Notes: generated by a model from the letters alone, not told the origin. A stretch of 64,000 bases of DNA from Massilia niastensis DSM 21313 (GCF_000382345.1 NZ_KB908083.1:62001-126000); one strand, 5' to 3'. Shown: positions 8,962 to 22,480, numbered from the stretch's first letter. Numbers and translations are program-made.

Positions 8962-9552
8962 ATGTCCAAGTCGCTCGAATTCCTCACTGAAGCCTTGCGG
9001 CGCCTGCCGGGCGTTGGCCCGAAGTCGGCGCAGCGCATGGCCTTCCATTTGCTGCAGCATGACCGCGAGGGCGCCGCGCAGCTGTCGCGCGCGCTCTACC
9101 AGGCGGTCGACACGGTGCACCACTGCGCCATGTGCAACACCTTCTCCGACACCGAGGTATGCGACCTGTGCGCCGACGAGCAGCGCGACCGCGCACTGCT
9201 GTGCATCGTCGAAACCCCGGCCGACCAGATGATGATCGAGCAGACCCTGACCTGGCGCGGCCTGTATTTCGTGCTGATGGGGCGGCTGTCGCCGCTCGAC
9301 GGCATCGGCCCCAAGGACTTGCACCTGGACAAGCTGGTGGCGCGCGCTGCCGATGGCGTGGTCCAGGAGGTGGTGCTGGCCACCAACTTCACCAACGAGG
9401 GCGAAGCCACCGCCCATTACATCAGTGAAATGCTGAAGGCGCGCGGGCTGAAAGTCAGCCGGCTGGCGCGCGGCGTGCCCGTCGGCGGCGAGCTCGAATA
9501 TGTCGATGCCGGCACGATTGCGCGCGCCATGCTCGATCGCCGTAGCGCATAA
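8962..9552 (+). CDS. recR: Recombination mediator RecR
   Basis: 196 aa, standard length. RecR works with RecO (and RecF) to load RecA at single-strand gaps. Visible in order are the N-terminal helix-hairpin-helix ([20 protein letters not shown]), the four-Cys zinc finger ([16 protein letters not shown]), and the TOPRIM domain with [13 protein letters not shown] and [16 protein letters not shown]. The C-terminal Walker-like end is [20 protein letters not shown]. It lies 40 bp downstream of ybaB in the dnaX operon. Confidence 0.97.
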   Translation: MSKSLEFLTEALRRLPGVGPKSAQRMAFHLLQHDREGAAQLSRALYQAVDTVHHCAMCNTFSDTEVCDLCADEQRDRALLCIVETPADQMMIEQTLTWRGLYFVLMGRLSPLDGIGPKDLHLDKLVARAADGVVQEVVLATNFTNEGEATAHYISEMLKARGLKVSRLARGVPVGGELEYVDAGTIARAMLDRRSA

Positions 9553-9654
9553 TGGTCCCGGTGACGTCCCGGTAGCGCTGTCGGCGCCGGCGTCCGTGCG
9601 TGCACGGAGCGTCGGCTTGTCGCTGTTATCGTGGGCACTTTCAGCGGACCAGAC

Positions 9655-10794
9655 ATGCACCTCGTCGATATCACGATGTTCTATGCCGCCGAAGGCGGAG
9701 GCGTCAGCACCTACCTGAATGCCAAGTCGCAGTGGCTGGCGCGCCACAGCGTGCTGCGGCATACCATCATGAGCCCGAATGTCGATGACGGCGGCGAGAT
9801 CCCCTCGCTGGTGCGCGTTCCCGGCGTGCCGCTGCCCGGCATCAATGGCTACCGCATGCCGTTCTCGGTCGGCGCCATCGCGCGCCGCCTGCGCGCCGCC
9901 GAACCCGACCTGATCGAAGTCGGCGACGCCGGCCACAGCGCCTGGGCCGCCCTGCGGGCGCGCGACCGGCTCGGCATACCGGCCGTCGCCTTCTACCATT
10001 CCGACCTGCCGCGCCTGGTGCAGAACCGCTTCGGCCACGCCGCCGCCCAGGCCGTGTGCAAGTACCTGTGCCACCTGTACCGCGAATTCGACCTGGTGCT
10101 GGCCCCCAGCCGGCTGATGGTCGACCAGCTGGCCGCGATGGGCGTGCAGGGCGCGCTGCACCAGCCGCTGGGCATCGACAGCGAGGTGTTCCATCCCGGG
10201 CGGCGCCGTGGCGACCTGCGCGCCGAGCTCGGCCTGGCGCCGGACGCCCGCCTGCTGGTGTATGCGGGCCGCTTCACGCCGGACAAGAAGCTGTCCGTGC
10301 TGGCCGAGGCGGTGGGCAGGCTGGGCCGGCCCTACCACCTGCTCATGGTGGGGGCGGGCGAGGAGCCGCCGCCGCCGCATCCCGCGATCAGCGTGCTGCC
10401 GTTCCAGCGCAACCAGCGCGACCTGGCGCGCCTGCTGGCCGGGTGCGACGTGCTGGTCCATCCGGGCGACTGCGAGACCTTTGGCCTGATCGTCCTCGAA
10501 GCCATGGCCTGCGGCCTGCCGGTGGTGGCGACCAGCGGCGGCGGCGTGGCCGAGCTGGTCGACGAGCGCACCGGCATCCTGGCGCAGCCGAACTGCGCGC
10601 GCAGCCTGGCCGGCGCGATCGAAGCGGTCTATCGGCGCGACCTGGCCGAGGCCGGCCGCCATGCGCGCCACAAGGCGCGCGAATACTTCGACTGGGAACG
10701 GATCTTCCCGCAGATCATGCGCCGCTACAGCCGCCTGCTGGCCGGCCGCCAGGCGGCCCAGCTGGCCCTGGAACGCGTCTGTGTTACCGACTGA
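9655..10794 (+). CDS. Glycosyltransferase family 4 protein
   Basis: 379 aa with the GT-B fold of GT4 retaining transferases. The N-terminal acceptor domain has the Gly-rich loop FYAAEGGGVSTYL. The C-terminal donor domain begins around LLVYAGRFTPDKKLSVLAEAV and holds the EX7E-type nucleotide-sugar site in DCETFGLIVLEAMACGLPVV. This suggests cytoplasmic or membrane-peripheral transfer of a sugar from an NDP-sugar to a lipid or polysaccharide acceptor; the acceptor is unknown. The ATG at 9655 was chosen over an upstream GTG (9631) because the family begins with the MHLVDITMFY strand. Its 3' end overlaps the next gene, so the two are translationally linked. Confidence 0.88.
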   Translation: MHLVDITMFYAAEGGGVSTYLNAKSQWLARHSVLRHTIMSPNVDDGGEIPSLVRVPGVPLPGINGYRMPFSVGAIARRLRAAEPDLIEVGDAGHSAWAALRARDRLGIPAVAFYHSDLPRLVQNRFGHAAAQAVCKYLCHLYREFDLVLAPSRLMVDQLAAMGVQGALHQPLGIDSEVFHPGRRRGDLRAELGLAPDARLLVYAGRFTPDKKLSVLAEAVGRLGRPYHLLMVGAGEEPPPPHPAISVLPFQRNQRDLARLLAGCDVLVHPGDCETFGLIVLEAMACGLPVVATSGGGVAELVDERTGILAQPNCARSLAGAIEAVYRRDLAEAGRHARHKAREYFDWERIFPQIMRRYSRLLAGRQAAQLALERVCVTD

Positions 10795-11605
10795 GCGGAC
10801 GCTGTGCGTCTCGATCCACGACGTGGCGCCAGCCACGTGGGACGAGTGCGCACGCCTGGCCGAGGCGATCCGCGCCGTGGCCGACATCCCGCTGACCTGG
10901 CTGGTGGTGCCGGCCTACCACCGCGCAGGCGGGGACGCGGCGCGCATGGACGCCGGACTCGCGGCGGCGCTGGCGCGCGGCGACGAACTGGCCCTGCATG
11001 GCTACACCCATCTCGACAGCGGTCCGCACGGCCTGGGGTGGCGCGACGGCTTCCTGCGCGGCGTCTACAGCCGCGAAGGGGAATTCGCGGCGCTGCCGGC
11101 GGAGGAAGCGGCGCGCCGCATCCGCCTCGGGCTGGCCTGGTTCGCGGAGCGCGGCTGGCCCGTCAGCGGCTTCATCGCGCCGGCCTGGCTGCTGGGCGAG
11201 GGCGCCTGGGAGGCGCTGCGCGGCTTCCGCTTCGAGTACACCACCACCTATACGCGCTTCCACCTGCTCGCCGGCGGCGTCGCCTGCCTGTCGCCGTTCT
11301 CGCCGGCGCTGGTGTACGCGGCGCGCAACCGCAGCGGACGGCTGCTGTCGCCACCGACGGCCAGCCTGCTCGCGGCCGGGCTGGCGCGCGCGCCGCTCGT
11401 GCGCCTGGGCCTGCATCCGCCCGACCTGCGCCATCCCCACCTGGTCCGGCATGCGCAACACCTGGTCCGGCAACTGCTGGGCACGCGCGCCCCGCTGACC
11501 AAGGCGGGCTTCGCGCAGCGCCTGCAGCTGGCCGTACCGGCCGGCGCCAGGCCCGCGGCCGGCGGCGCCCAGGCCTTGCGCGACTGGCGCATGCCCTGGC
11601 GGTAG
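10781..11605 (+). CDS. Polysaccharide deacetylase family protein (DUF2334-like)
   Basis: 274 aa if it starts at the GTG at 10781, which overlaps the last 14 bases of the glycosyltransferase gene. The first strand reads LCVSIHDVAPATW, where the Asp of HDVAP is the likely metal or catalytic residue. LALHGYTH provides the metal-binding His pair, and GLHPPDLRHP a C-terminal His. This matches NodB-fold deacetylases of the DUF2334 branch, which remove acetyl groups from sugars. Paired with the glycosyltransferase it suggests modification of a glycolipid or cell-surface glycan, which is inference. No signal peptide is visible with this start. The start codon is the least certain part of the call. 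Confidence 0.8.
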   Translation: MLPTERTLCVSIHDVAPATWDECARLAEAIRAVADIPLTWLVVPAYHRAGGDAARMDAGLAAALARGDELALHGYTHLDSGPHGLGWRDGFLRGVYSREGEFAALPAEEAARRIRLGLAWFAERGWPVSGFIAPAWLLGEGAWEALRGFRFEYTTTYTRFHLLAGGVACLSPFSPALVYAARNRSGRLLSPPTASLLAAGLARAPLVRLGLHPPDLRHPHLVRHAQHLVRQLLGTRAPLTKAGFAQRLQLAVPAGARPAAGGAQALRDWRMPWR

Positions 11606-11812
11606 CGCGCCGCGAACAGCGGAACGAGGAGGCGCTTGCCACCGGCAGCATGGCCGCGCCCAGGCCGGGCGTACCGATCTGCATTGGCTTTTTGCAGGCC
11701 GCACCCGGCCGGATACCGTCGGGCGGTATCGATGGGATGTGCCGGGGCGGGCCTGTCGTCGCCTTCACGCCTTCACGCCGTGCAGGCGTGATTGGCGCCG
11801 CTCAGGGCCGGT

Positions 11813-12109
11813 TCACCAGTAGGGTCCCCAGTAGCCGCGTCCGCGCCAGTAGCCCGGTCCCCAGCCCGAGTAGTACGATGCACTCGCGCTGGCACGCTCC
11901 ATTTCTTCGCGTGTGCTGAGCTGGAGCACGCATTGACGCCACTGGTCGGTCTTGTCGGCATAGCCGAGCTGCACACAGGCCGGGCCGTAGATGGTGATCA
12001 TCTTGGCCATATCGGCCTGCGCGCGCGCGGCGCGGTCCTGCGTGGTGGTGCACCCCGCGAGGGACATGGCCAGGCCCGCCAGGGCGGCCGTCAAGTAAGG
12101 AAGTCGCAT
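11813..12109 (-). CDS. Small putative lipoprotein, aromatic/Gly-rich C-terminus
   Basis: 98 aa. The N-terminus (MRLPYLTAALAGLAMSLAGC) is a lipoprotein signal peptide with lipobox LAGC and acylated Cys20. The mature part has two more Cys (in GPACVQLGY and WRQCVLQL), which could form a disulfide, then an Arg/Glu-rich helix. It ends in a Gly/Tyr/Trp-rich tail (YYSGWGPGYWRGRGYWGPYW). I do not recognise the family; a periplasm-facing outer-membrane lipoprotein is the reasonable inference. It is divergent from the penicillin-acylase gene. Confidence 0.75.
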   Translation of the reverse strand: MRLPYLTAALAGLAMSLAGCTTTQDRAARAQADMAKMITIYGPACVQLGYADKTDQWRQCVLQLSTREEMERASASASYYSGWGPGYWRGRGYWGPYW

Positions 12110-12290
12110 GGCTCCTCCAATTGCGCCATATCACGGCGCTGATTCAGTATAGACCTCCAAGCGGCGCCACATCCGCCGGGCGTCAATCGTGCGCCAACGC
12201 TGCCGCGGGTCCTTCGCCGGCAGAAGAGATTTCTGGCAATTTGCTGGCATTTTTCTGGCAAGATAGGCCCCCTGAAAACATGGAGGAGAC

Positions 12291-14687
12291 ATGCGCAAGC
12301 GTGGATGGAAGAGCTGGACCCTGCGCGGGCTCGGGGCCGTGCTGGCGCTGGCCGTGCTGGCGCTGCTGGCGGCCTGGCTGTACCTGCGCGCCAGCCTGGC
12401 CCAGCTCGACGGCGAGCGGCGCACTCCCGGCATCGCAGGCGAGGTGACGGTGACGCGCGACGCCGCCGGGGTGCCCTCGATCAGCGGCGCGCACCGGCTG
12501 GACCTCGCCTATGCGACCGGGTTCGTCCATGCCCAGGACCGCTTCTTCCAGATGGACCTGCTGCGCCGCACCGCGGCCGGCGAACTGGCCGAACTGTTCG
12601 GTCCCAAGGCCGCGCCGCTCGATCGCGCGCACCGCCTGCACCGCTTCCGCGCCCGCGCCGAGGCCGCCATCGGGCGGCTGGACGCGTCGGAACGCGCGTT
12701 CCTGGACCGCTACGTGAGCGGCGTCAACGACGGTATCGAAGCGCTGCGCGCGCATCCCTTCGAATACGCGCTGGCCGGCAGCACGCCGCGTCCCTGGACG
12801 GCGCAGGATTCGCTGCTGGTGGTGTGGGCGATGTACCTCGACCTGCAGAGCAACATCGCGCCGCGCGAGCTGGCGCGCGGCTGGATGCGCGAGCACAGCG
12901 ACGCCGCCCAGCTGGCCTTCCTGCTGCCGGATGCGAGCCGCTTCGACCTGGCGCTCGACGGCGGCGCGGCGCCGCCGCCGGCCCCGATTCCGGCGCGCGC
13001 ACCCGGCTGGTGGGGCGCAGCGCCGGTCACCCCGGCGACGCTGGCCGGGGCCGATGTCACCGATGCGGTCGGCAGCAACAACTATGCGGTGGCCGGCAGC
13101 CGCAGCAGCACCGGCGCGGCGATCGTGGCCGACGACATGCACCTGGGCCTGCAGCTGCCGAATACCTGGTACCGCCTGGCGCTGCGTTTCCCGGATCCGC
13201 GCGGCGGCCAGCGGCGCCTGGTCGGCGTCACCCTGCCGGGCACGCCGCCCTCGCTCATCGTCGGCAGCAACGGCCAGGTGGCCTGGGGCTTCACCAACAG
13301 CTATGCCGACCTGCTCGACCTGGTCGAACTCGGCCGCGATCCCGCGCGTCCGGGACAGGTGCGCACGCCTGGCGGCTGGGAGACCCCGGCCAGCCATGTC
13401 GAGACGATCGCGGTGAAGGGCGCGCCGCCGGAACGCATGGTGGTGCGCGAGACCTCGCTCGGACCGATCCGCGCCGTCAAGGGGCGCGAGTACGCCGTGC
13501 ACTGGATCGCCCACGATCCGGCGGCCCTGAACATGCACCACGTCAGGCTGGAGCAGGCGGCCAGCGTCGACGCGGCGCTGGCGATCGCGGCCGGCGACGG
13601 CATCCCGGCGCAGAACTTCGTCGCGGGCGATGCGAGCGGCAACATCGGCTGGACCATCGCCGGGGTGCTGCCGCGGCGCACCATGGCGCCGCCGGCCGCC
13701 ACCTTCCCGATCGCGCTGGACGGCGCGGCCGCGACCTGGAGCGGGCTGCTGGCGCCGCAGGACTATCCGCGCGTGCTGAACCCGCTCACCGGCCAGATCA
13801 CCACCGCCAACAGCCGCCAGCTGCTGGGCGAGGGCGCGACCCGGATCGGCGACGGCGGCTTCGACCTCGGCGCGCGCAACCACCAGCTGGGCGAGGCGCT
13901 GGGCGCGCTCGGTGACAAGATGGACGTGCCCCGGGCCTTCGGCGCGGCGCTCGACGACCGCGCGCTGTTCATCGCCGACTGGCGCCGGCGCGCGCTGGCG
14001 GTGCTGGATGCCGGCGCGCTGGCCGGCCATCCGCAGCGCGCCGAGTTCCGGCGCCTGCTGGAATCCAGCTGGGACGGCCGGGCCAGCGTCGGCTCGGTGG
14101 GCTACCGGCTGGCGCGCGACGCCATGTGGGCGCTGCACGAGCTGCTGTACGGGCGCGCCGACGCGGCGCTCAGGGAACTCGACCCGAAGGCGACGGCGGC
14201 GCTCGCCGGCACCCGCTGGCCGCTGGTGGTCGCGCGCCTGCTCGACGAGGAGCCGCAGGGCTGGCTGCCGGCCGGCCACGCCAGCTGGCGCGCGCTGCAA
14301 CTGGCCGCGATCGACCGCGTGATCGGGGCGCTGACGGCGGACGGCAAGACCCTGGCCCAGGCCTCCTGGGGCGAGCGCAACAGGGCGAACATCGCGCATC
14401 CGATCAGCATGGCGGCGCCGGCATTGCGCGTGCTGCTGGCCGCGCCGGAAGACCGGCTGGCGGGCGACGCCCACATGCCGCGCGTGGCCGGCCCGAAGTT
14501 CGGCCAGTCGGAGCGGCTGGTGGTGTCGCCGGGCCGGGAGGAGGAAGGGCTGTTCAACATGCCGGGCGGGCAGAGCGGGCATCCGCTGTCGCCGTTCTTC
14601 CTGGCCGGGCATGCGGAGTGGGCGGAGGGCAGGGCGGTGCCGCTGTTGCCGGGGGCGGCGCGGCATACCTTGCGCTTCGTCCCGTAG
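12291..14687 (+). CDS. Penicillin acylase family protein (Ntn-hydrolase)
   Basis: 798 aa. Residues about 13-33 form a hydrophobic signal or anchor (LRGLGAVLALAVLALLAAWL), so it acts in the periplasm. These proenzymes cut themselves so that an internal Ser becomes the N-terminal nucleophile. Here the site is DAVGSNNYAVAG with Ser262, splitting an alpha chain (about 34-261) from a beta chain (262-798). ADDMHLGLQLPNTWY and NGQVAWGFTNSYADLLD are typical of the beta chain. Substrates of relatives include beta-lactam amides and N-acyl-homoserine lactones, so a quorum-quenching role is possible but cannot be read from sequence. The TAG stop lies inside a REPIN-like repeat. Confidence 0.9.
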   Translation: MRKRGWKSWTLRGLGAVLALAVLALLAAWLYLRASLAQLDGERRTPGIAGEVTVTRDAAGVPSISGAHRLDLAYATGFVHAQDRFFQMDLLRRTAAGELAELFGPKAAPLDRAHRLHRFRARAEAAIGRLDASERAFLDRYVSGVNDGIEALRAHPFEYALAGSTPRPWTAQDSLLVVWAMYLDLQSNIAPRELARGWMREHSDAAQLAFLLPDASRFDLALDGGAAPPPAPIPARAPGWWGAAPVTPATLAGADVTDAVGSNNYAVAGSRSSTGAAIVADDMHLGLQLPNTWYRLALRFPDPRGGQRRLVGVTLPGTPPSLIVGSNGQVAWGFTNSYADLLDLVELGRDPARPGQVRTPGGWETPASHVETIAVKGAPPERMVVRETSLGPIRAVKGREYAVHWIAHDPAALNMHHVRLEQAASVDAALAIAAGDGIPAQNFVAGDASGNIGWTIAGVLPRRTMAPPAATFPIALDGAAATWSGLLAPQDYPRVLNPLTGQITTANSRQLLGEGATRIGDGGFDLGARNHQLGEALGALGDKMDVPRAFGAALDDRALFIADWRRRALAVLDAGALAGHPQRAEFRRLLESSWDGRASVGSVGYRLARDAMWALHELLYGRADAALRELDPKATAALAGTRWPLVVARLLDEEPQGWLPAGHASWRALQLAAIDRVIGALTADGKTLAQASWGERNRANIAHPISMAAPALRVLLAAPEDRLAGDAHMPRVAGPKFGQSERLVVSPGREEEGLFNMPGGQSGHPLSPFFLAGHAEWAEGRAVPLLPGAARHTLRFVP

Positions 14688-14796
14688 GGTGGACGGCTTG
14701 CGCCGTCCACGCGGTGATCGTTAACGGTTCCGCTATCGGGCACGATAATCCCGCCTGTAGCTATCACCGCGTGGGCGGGGCACCCGCCCGCCCTAC
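14684..14796. repeat. REPIN-like pair of inverted palindromes (copy 1)
   Basis: Two hairpins lie in inverted orientation about 45 bp apart. The left arm starts GTAGGGTGGACGG and ends CGTCCACGCGGTGAT. The right arm, read on the minus strand, starts GTAGGGCGGGCGG and ends CCGCCCACGCGGTGAT. The GTAG ends provide the TAG stop codons of both convergent genes: the acylase (14685-14687) and, on the minus strand, the GGDEF-EAL gene (14793-14795). Related copies lie at 51587-51687 and 55831-55938. No RAYT transposase gene is in this window. Confidence 0.85.
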
Positions 14797-16930
14797 GGCA
14801 GGGCAAGTCGTATGCTCCCCAGCATGTCGGTAATCGCCTCCGCACTCGACGGATGCCCCAGGTAGTAGCCCTGCACCATATCGCAGCCATACTCCTCGAG
14901 CAGCAGCAGCTGCTCCCCGGTCTCCACCCCTTCCGCCACCACCACCATCTTCAGTCCGTGCGCCATCGCGATGATGGCGCGCGTGATGGCCGCGTTCTCG
15001 GAATCCTGGGGCAGGCCGCAGATGAAGCTGCGGTCGATCTTCAGCGCGCGCACGTCGAAGCGCTTCAGGTAGTTCATCGACGAATAGCCGGTGCCGAAGT
15101 CGTCGATCGACAGGTACACGCCGATGCCGCGCAGCTGCTCCAGCGTGACCAGGGTGGCGCGGGCGTCGTCCATCAGGGTGCCTTCGGTCAGTTCCAGCTC
15201 CAGCAGGCGCGGATCGAGCCCCGTGTCGTGCAGCGCCGACAGCACGATCTGCGACAGGTTCTCGTCCTTGAACTGCTTGGCCGACAGGTTGACCGCCATG
15301 CGCAGGGTGCGCCGGGTCAGGCGCTGCCAGGCGCGCGCCTGGCGGCAGGCGGTGCGCAGCACCCATTCGCCGATCGGGACGATCAGGCCGGTCTCCTCGG
15401 CCAGCGGGATGAACTCGGTCGGCGGCACCAGGCCGCGCTCGGGATGGCGCCAGCGCACCAGCGCCTCGACCCCGACGATCTCGGACGAACGCACGTCGCG
15501 CTGCGGCTGGTACAGCAGGTACAGCTCGTCGTTCTGGAGCGCCTTGCGCAAACCCACCTCGAGCTTCACGTGGCTCATGATCTGCATGGTCAGCGAGGAG
15601 CTGTACAGCTTGGCGTTGTTCTTGCCGCAGTTCTTGGCGTGGTACATCGCGGTGTCGGCGTACTTGAGCAGCGAACCGCAGTCGTCGCCATCCTCGGGGA
15701 ACAGCGAGATGCCGATGCTGGCCGTCACAAAGATCTCGTTGCCCTCGATGAGGAAGGGGCGCCGCATCGCTTCCTTGACCCGGTGCGCGACATTGAGCGC
15801 ATGCTCGACCCGTTCCAGGTCGGGAATCAGGATCGTGAATTCGTCGCCGCCCAGGCGCGCGAGGTTGCTGGCATTGTCGCCGCGCGACACCAGGTCGCTC
15901 GGGCGCGTGGTCTCGCGCAGCCGGTCCGAGACCATCTTCAGCAGCTGGTCGCCGGCATTGTGGCCGAGCGTGTCGTTGATGCGCTTGAAGGCGTCCAGGT
16001 CCATGAACAGCACCGCGAACTTCTTGTTGCCGACCTTGGAGCGCTGCAGCTCGCGCTCCAGGGTCTCCAGGAAGGCCTGGCGGTTCGGGATGCCGGTCAG
16101 GCCGTCGCAGTAGGCCAGGCGCCGGATCTGTTCCTCGGCGCGCTTGCGCTCGCTGATGTCGCGCACCAGGCCCAGCACCTGCGACGGGCTGGTGGCCACC
16201 AGGCGCGCCTCGACATGCTGGACCACGCCGCAGTCCAGCAGTTCGTATTCGACCGAGCGCACCTGCTGGGTGGCGAGCACGGTCTTCATCTGTTCCATCA
16301 CCCGCTGCGCGATGTCCGCTGGCAGCACGTCGCCGATGTGGCGGCCGACGAAGCGCTGCTCGCCGGGCGCCGGCTGGGCAGGGTGTCCGCCGCCGCTGCG
16401 CTCCTGCCCGGGCCTCTCGTGGCCCGGCTCGTAGTCGAGGTAGAAACCGTCCGCGTCGAGGCGGAAGAAGGTGTCGGGAATGGCCGCCAGCACCGCGCGG
16501 TTGTGGGCGTCGGCGATGCGCAGGCGGGCGATGGCGTCGCTGGCGCGCAGCACGTAGAGCACGCGATGACCCAGGATCGGCCAGTTGATCGGCTTGGACA
16601 CGAAGTCGGTCGCGCCGGCCTCGTAGGCATGGGTCACCGCCTCCAGGTCGTCGCCCCCGGTGACCATCACGACCGGCACGCTGGCGCCGTCGCGCTCGGC
16701 GCGGCGGATCGCGGCGCAGGCGGCGAAACCGTCCATGCGCGGCATGTCGACGTCCATCAGGATCAGGTCGGGCTTGCGGCTGTGCGCCAGCTCGACCGCG
16801 TCGAGGCCGTCGGTGGCCTCGATGGCGTCGAGCCCGACCTGGGCCAGCATCTCGAGCATCAGGAGACGCATCACCGGATCGTCGTCCGCCACCAGGACCG
16901 TTCCGCGCTGGGTTTGCGATGAGGCTGGCA

Positions 16931-16931
<1 letters not shown>
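14793..16931 (-). CDS. Response regulator with REC-PAS-GGDEF-EAL domains (c-di-GMP turnover)
   Basis: 712 aa. The receiver domain spans about 10-125 with phospho-acceptor Asp60 ([10 protein letters not shown]). It is followed by a PAS segment (about 145-260, ending [15 protein letters not shown]), a GGDEF domain with intact motif GGDEF (361-365), and an EAL domain with intact EAL (489-491) and DDFGTGYSS. Both catalytic signatures are present, so synthesis and breakdown of c-di-GMP are both possible. The ATG at 16931 follows AAGGAA. It overlaps the TGA of the upstream hybrid kinase by one base (TGATG), so the two are coupled and this protein is a likely phosphorelay target of that kinase. Confidence 0.93.
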
Positions 16932-19807
<2,876 letters not shown>

Positions 19808-20017
19808 CGCGATTCCCGCAGGCACGGCGGAGCGGACCGGCGACGGACGAGGCAGGTCCTCCATTACGGAATGCAATTTCCGCAAGAAAAAAATATACGT
19901 GGGTGGGAAGGGGGCGGCCTTGCGCAAGCGCAAAGTGCGGGGAAGCAAAGCGTTGTGTTGCGTCCATGAAAAAAGGGATGCCGCAGCATCCCTTTCCTCG
20001 GTCTTCCGGCTGCCGAC

Positions 20018-20215
20018 TCAGCAGCAGCGCCCGGCCTTGGCGCTGTTGTAGCGTGCCTCCTGGCGTTCACGGAAGAATTCCTCGTAGCTCATCGGCGTTT
20101 GATCCGGGTGAGTACGCTCCATGTGCGCCAGGTAGGTGTCGTATTCGGGCAGGCCGACCATCAGGCGCAGGCTCTGCCCGAGGTACTTGCCTGCCTGGGC
20201 CAGGGTGCCGAACAT
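20018..20215 (-). CDS. YbdD/YjiX family small protein (DUF466)
   Basis: 65 aa. The sequence has the family pattern [43 protein letters not shown] and a C-terminal GRCC. Members are almost always encoded directly after cstA/btsT-type transporters, as here, and are thought to assist them; the mechanism is not established. The ATG overlaps the cstA TGA in an ATGA, so translation is coupled. Confidence 0.9.
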   Translation of the reverse strand: MFGTLAQAGKYLGQSLRLMVGLPEYDTYLAHMERTHPDQTPMSYEEFFRERQEARYNSAKAGRCC

Positions 20216-22281
20216 CACTGCACCTGCGGGTTCGACATGGCGACGTACGGGGTCTCCTTCGCGCTCGGCCTGTCGAGCGCGCGCGCCGCCATCACCGTGC
20301 GGACGCCGTACACCAGCACCGACAGTACCACGAACATGAAGAAGCCGGCCAGGGTGGCGTCGACATAGTCGTTGAAGATGATGCGCTCCATCTGCTCGAC
20401 CGTCTTGGCCGGGGCCAGCACCGTGCCGGCGTCGTGCGCGGCCTGGAACTTGTTGGCGTGGGCGATGAAACCGACCTTCGGATCGGCGTGGAAGATCTTC
20501 TGCCAGCCGGCGGTCAGGGTGCAGGCCAGCAGCCACAGGGTCGGCACGATGGTGACCCAGGCGTACTTGGCGCGCTTCATCTTGAACAGCACGCAGGTGC
20601 CCAGCATCAGCGCGATACCGGCCAGCATCTGGTTGGCGATGCCGAACAGCGGCCACAGGGTGTTGATGCCGCCCAGCGGATCGACCACGCCCTGGTACAG
20701 GAAATAACCCCAGGCAGCGACGCACAGGCCGGTGGCCAGCAGGTTGGCCGGCAGCGAGTCGGTGCGCTTCAGCGCCGGAGCGAAGGCGCCCAGCAGGTCC
20801 TGCAGCATGAAGCGGCCGGCGCGGGTGCCCGCGTCGACGGCGGTCAGGATGAACAGCGCCTCGAACAGGATCGCGAAGTGGTACCAGAACGCCATCATGG
20901 CCTGGCCGCCGATCACGTTCGACAGGATGTGGGCCATGCCGACCGCCAGGGTCGGGGCGCCGCCGGCGCGCGAGATGATGGTGTGCTCGCCGACGTCCTT
21001 GGCCATCTGGTCGAGCGTTTCGGGCGTGATCACGAAGCCCATCTGCGACACGGCGGCCGCGGCCGACTGCGCGGTGGTGCCCAGCAATGCGGCCGGGCTG
21101 TTCATCGCGAAGTAGACGCCCGGGTCGATGGTGGCGGCGGCCACCAGCGCCATGATGGCGACGAAGGATTCCATCAGCATGCCGCCGTAGCCGATGAAGC
21201 GGGCGTGCGATTCGTTCTCGATCATCTTCGGCGTGGTGCCCGAGGAGATCAGCGCGTGGAAGCCCGACACCGCGCCGCAGGCGATGGTGATGAACAGGAA
21301 GGGGAACAGGTTGCCCGACCATACCGGGCCGGAGCCGTCGATGAACTTGGTCACGGCCGGCATGCGCAGGTCCGGCGCCACGATCAGGATGCCGATCGCC
21401 AGGCCGACGATGGTGCCGATCTTCAGGAAGGTCGACAGGTAGTCGCGCGGGGCCAGCAGCAGCCACACGGGAATCGAGGCGGCGACGAAGCCGTAGCCGA
21501 TCAGCATCCAGGTCAGCTGGGTGCCGTTGAAGGTGAACATCGGGCCCAGGGTCGGGGAGTCATGCACCCACTGGCCGCCGATGATGGCGAGCATCAGCAG
21601 CACGAAGCCGATCAGCGAGATCTCGCCGATGCGGCCGACGCGCACGTAGCGCGAATACAGGCCCATGAACAGCGCGATCGGGATCGTCGCCATCACGGTG
21701 AAGGTGCCCCACGGCGAGCCGGCCAGCGCCTTCACGACGATCAGCGCCAGCACCGCCAGGATGATGACCATGATCATGAAGGTGCCGAGCAGCGCGATCA
21801 TGCCGGGGATCTCGCCCATCTCGGACTTGATCAGGTCGCCCAGCGAGCGGCCGTCGCGGCGCGTCGACATGAACAGCACGATGAAGTCCTGGACCGCGCC
21901 GGCGAACACGACGCCGGCCAGGATCCACATCATGCCGGGCAGGTAGCCCATCTGGGCGGCCAGCACCGGGCCGACCAGCGGGCCGGCGCCGGCGATCGCC
22001 GCGAAGTGGTGACCGAACAGCACGTACTTGTTGGTCGGGACGTAATCGAGACCATCGTTGTATTTGTAGGCAGGGGTCTGGCGCTTGGGGTCCAGCTGCA
22101 TCACGTTCTTCGCGATGTACAGGCTGTAGAAGCGGTAAGCGATCAGGTAGACGCAGACTGCGGCCGCGACGACCCACATTGCGTTGATGGTTTCACCGCG
22201 CTTGACGGCGATGTATCCGAGCGAAAATGCGCCCAGAATCGACAGCGCGATCCAGCCGAGCGCGTTCGATATACGTTTCAT
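20215..22281 (-). CDS. cstA: Carbon starvation protein CstA family transporter
   Basis: 688 aa, the normal size, with many hydrophobic segments throughout, so it is an inner-membrane protein. Characteristic segments include [43 protein letters not shown], and FQDLLGAF-type [26 protein letters not shown]. Relatives CstA and BtsT in E. coli transport peptides or pyruvate, and pyruvate uptake is the most likely role here. A strong GGAGGAG Shine-Dalgarno precedes the ATG. It is divergent from a cache-sensor histidine kinase and NarL-type regulator that probably control it. The ybdD-like gene follows with a 1-base overlap. Confidence 0.94.
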   Translation of the reverse strand: MKRISNALGWIALSILGAFSLGYIAVKRGETINAMWVVAAAVCVYLIAYRFYSLYIAKNVMQLDPKRQTPAYKYNDGLDYVPTNKYVLFGHHFAAIAGAGPLVGPVLAAQMGYLPGMMWILAGVVFAGAVQDFIVLFMSTRRDGRSLGDLIKSEMGEIPGMIALLGTFMIMVIILAVLALIVVKALAGSPWGTFTVMATIPIALFMGLYSRYVRVGRIGEISLIGFVLLMLAIIGGQWVHDSPTLGPMFTFNGTQLTWMLIGYGFVAASIPVWLLLAPRDYLSTFLKIGTIVGLAIGILIVAPDLRMPAVTKFIDGSGPVWSGNLFPFLFITIACGAVSGFHALISSGTTPKMIENESHARFIGYGGMLMESFVAIMALVAAATIDPGVYFAMNSPAALLGTTAQSAAAAVSQMGFVITPETLDQMAKDVGEHTIISRAGGAPTLAVGMAHILSNVIGGQAMMAFWYHFAILFEALFILTAVDAGTRAGRFMLQDLLGAFAPALKRTDSLPANLLATGLCVAAWGYFLYQGVVDPLGGINTLWPLFGIANQMLAGIALMLGTCVLFKMKRAKYAWVTIVPTLWLLACTLTAGWQKIFHADPKVGFIAHANKFQAAHDAGTVLAPAKTVEQMERIIFNDYVDATLAGFFMFVVLSVLVYGVRTVMAARALDRPSAKETPYVAMSNPQVQ

Positions 22282-22403
22282 GGTGGCTCCTCCGAAATGG
22301 ATGGGTACTTGTTATTCACCGGTGCGTGCCGATGCATTATTCACAGCTACCGGCGAGTATCTTGCACTATTAACAGCGCCGCAAGCGCATGATTACGCAG
22401 TCG

Positions 22404-22421
22404 CTACGTACTAGTACGTAG
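22404..22421. promoter_or_regulatory. Perfect 18-bp palindrome, candidate operator for cstA/two-component genes
   Basis: CTACGTACTAGTACGTAG is a perfect 18-bp palindrome in the 199-bp divergent spacer, 123 bp upstream of the cstA start and 60 bp upstream of the kinase start. Its symmetry fits a dimeric NarL/LuxR-type response regulator such as the one encoded 1.4 kb downstream. Confidence 0.6.
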
Positions 22422-22480
22422 ACCTGTTTCCCTGCGCGGACGTAGAATGCGTCCATGCAAGTATTCGATGCGGAGCGCCT

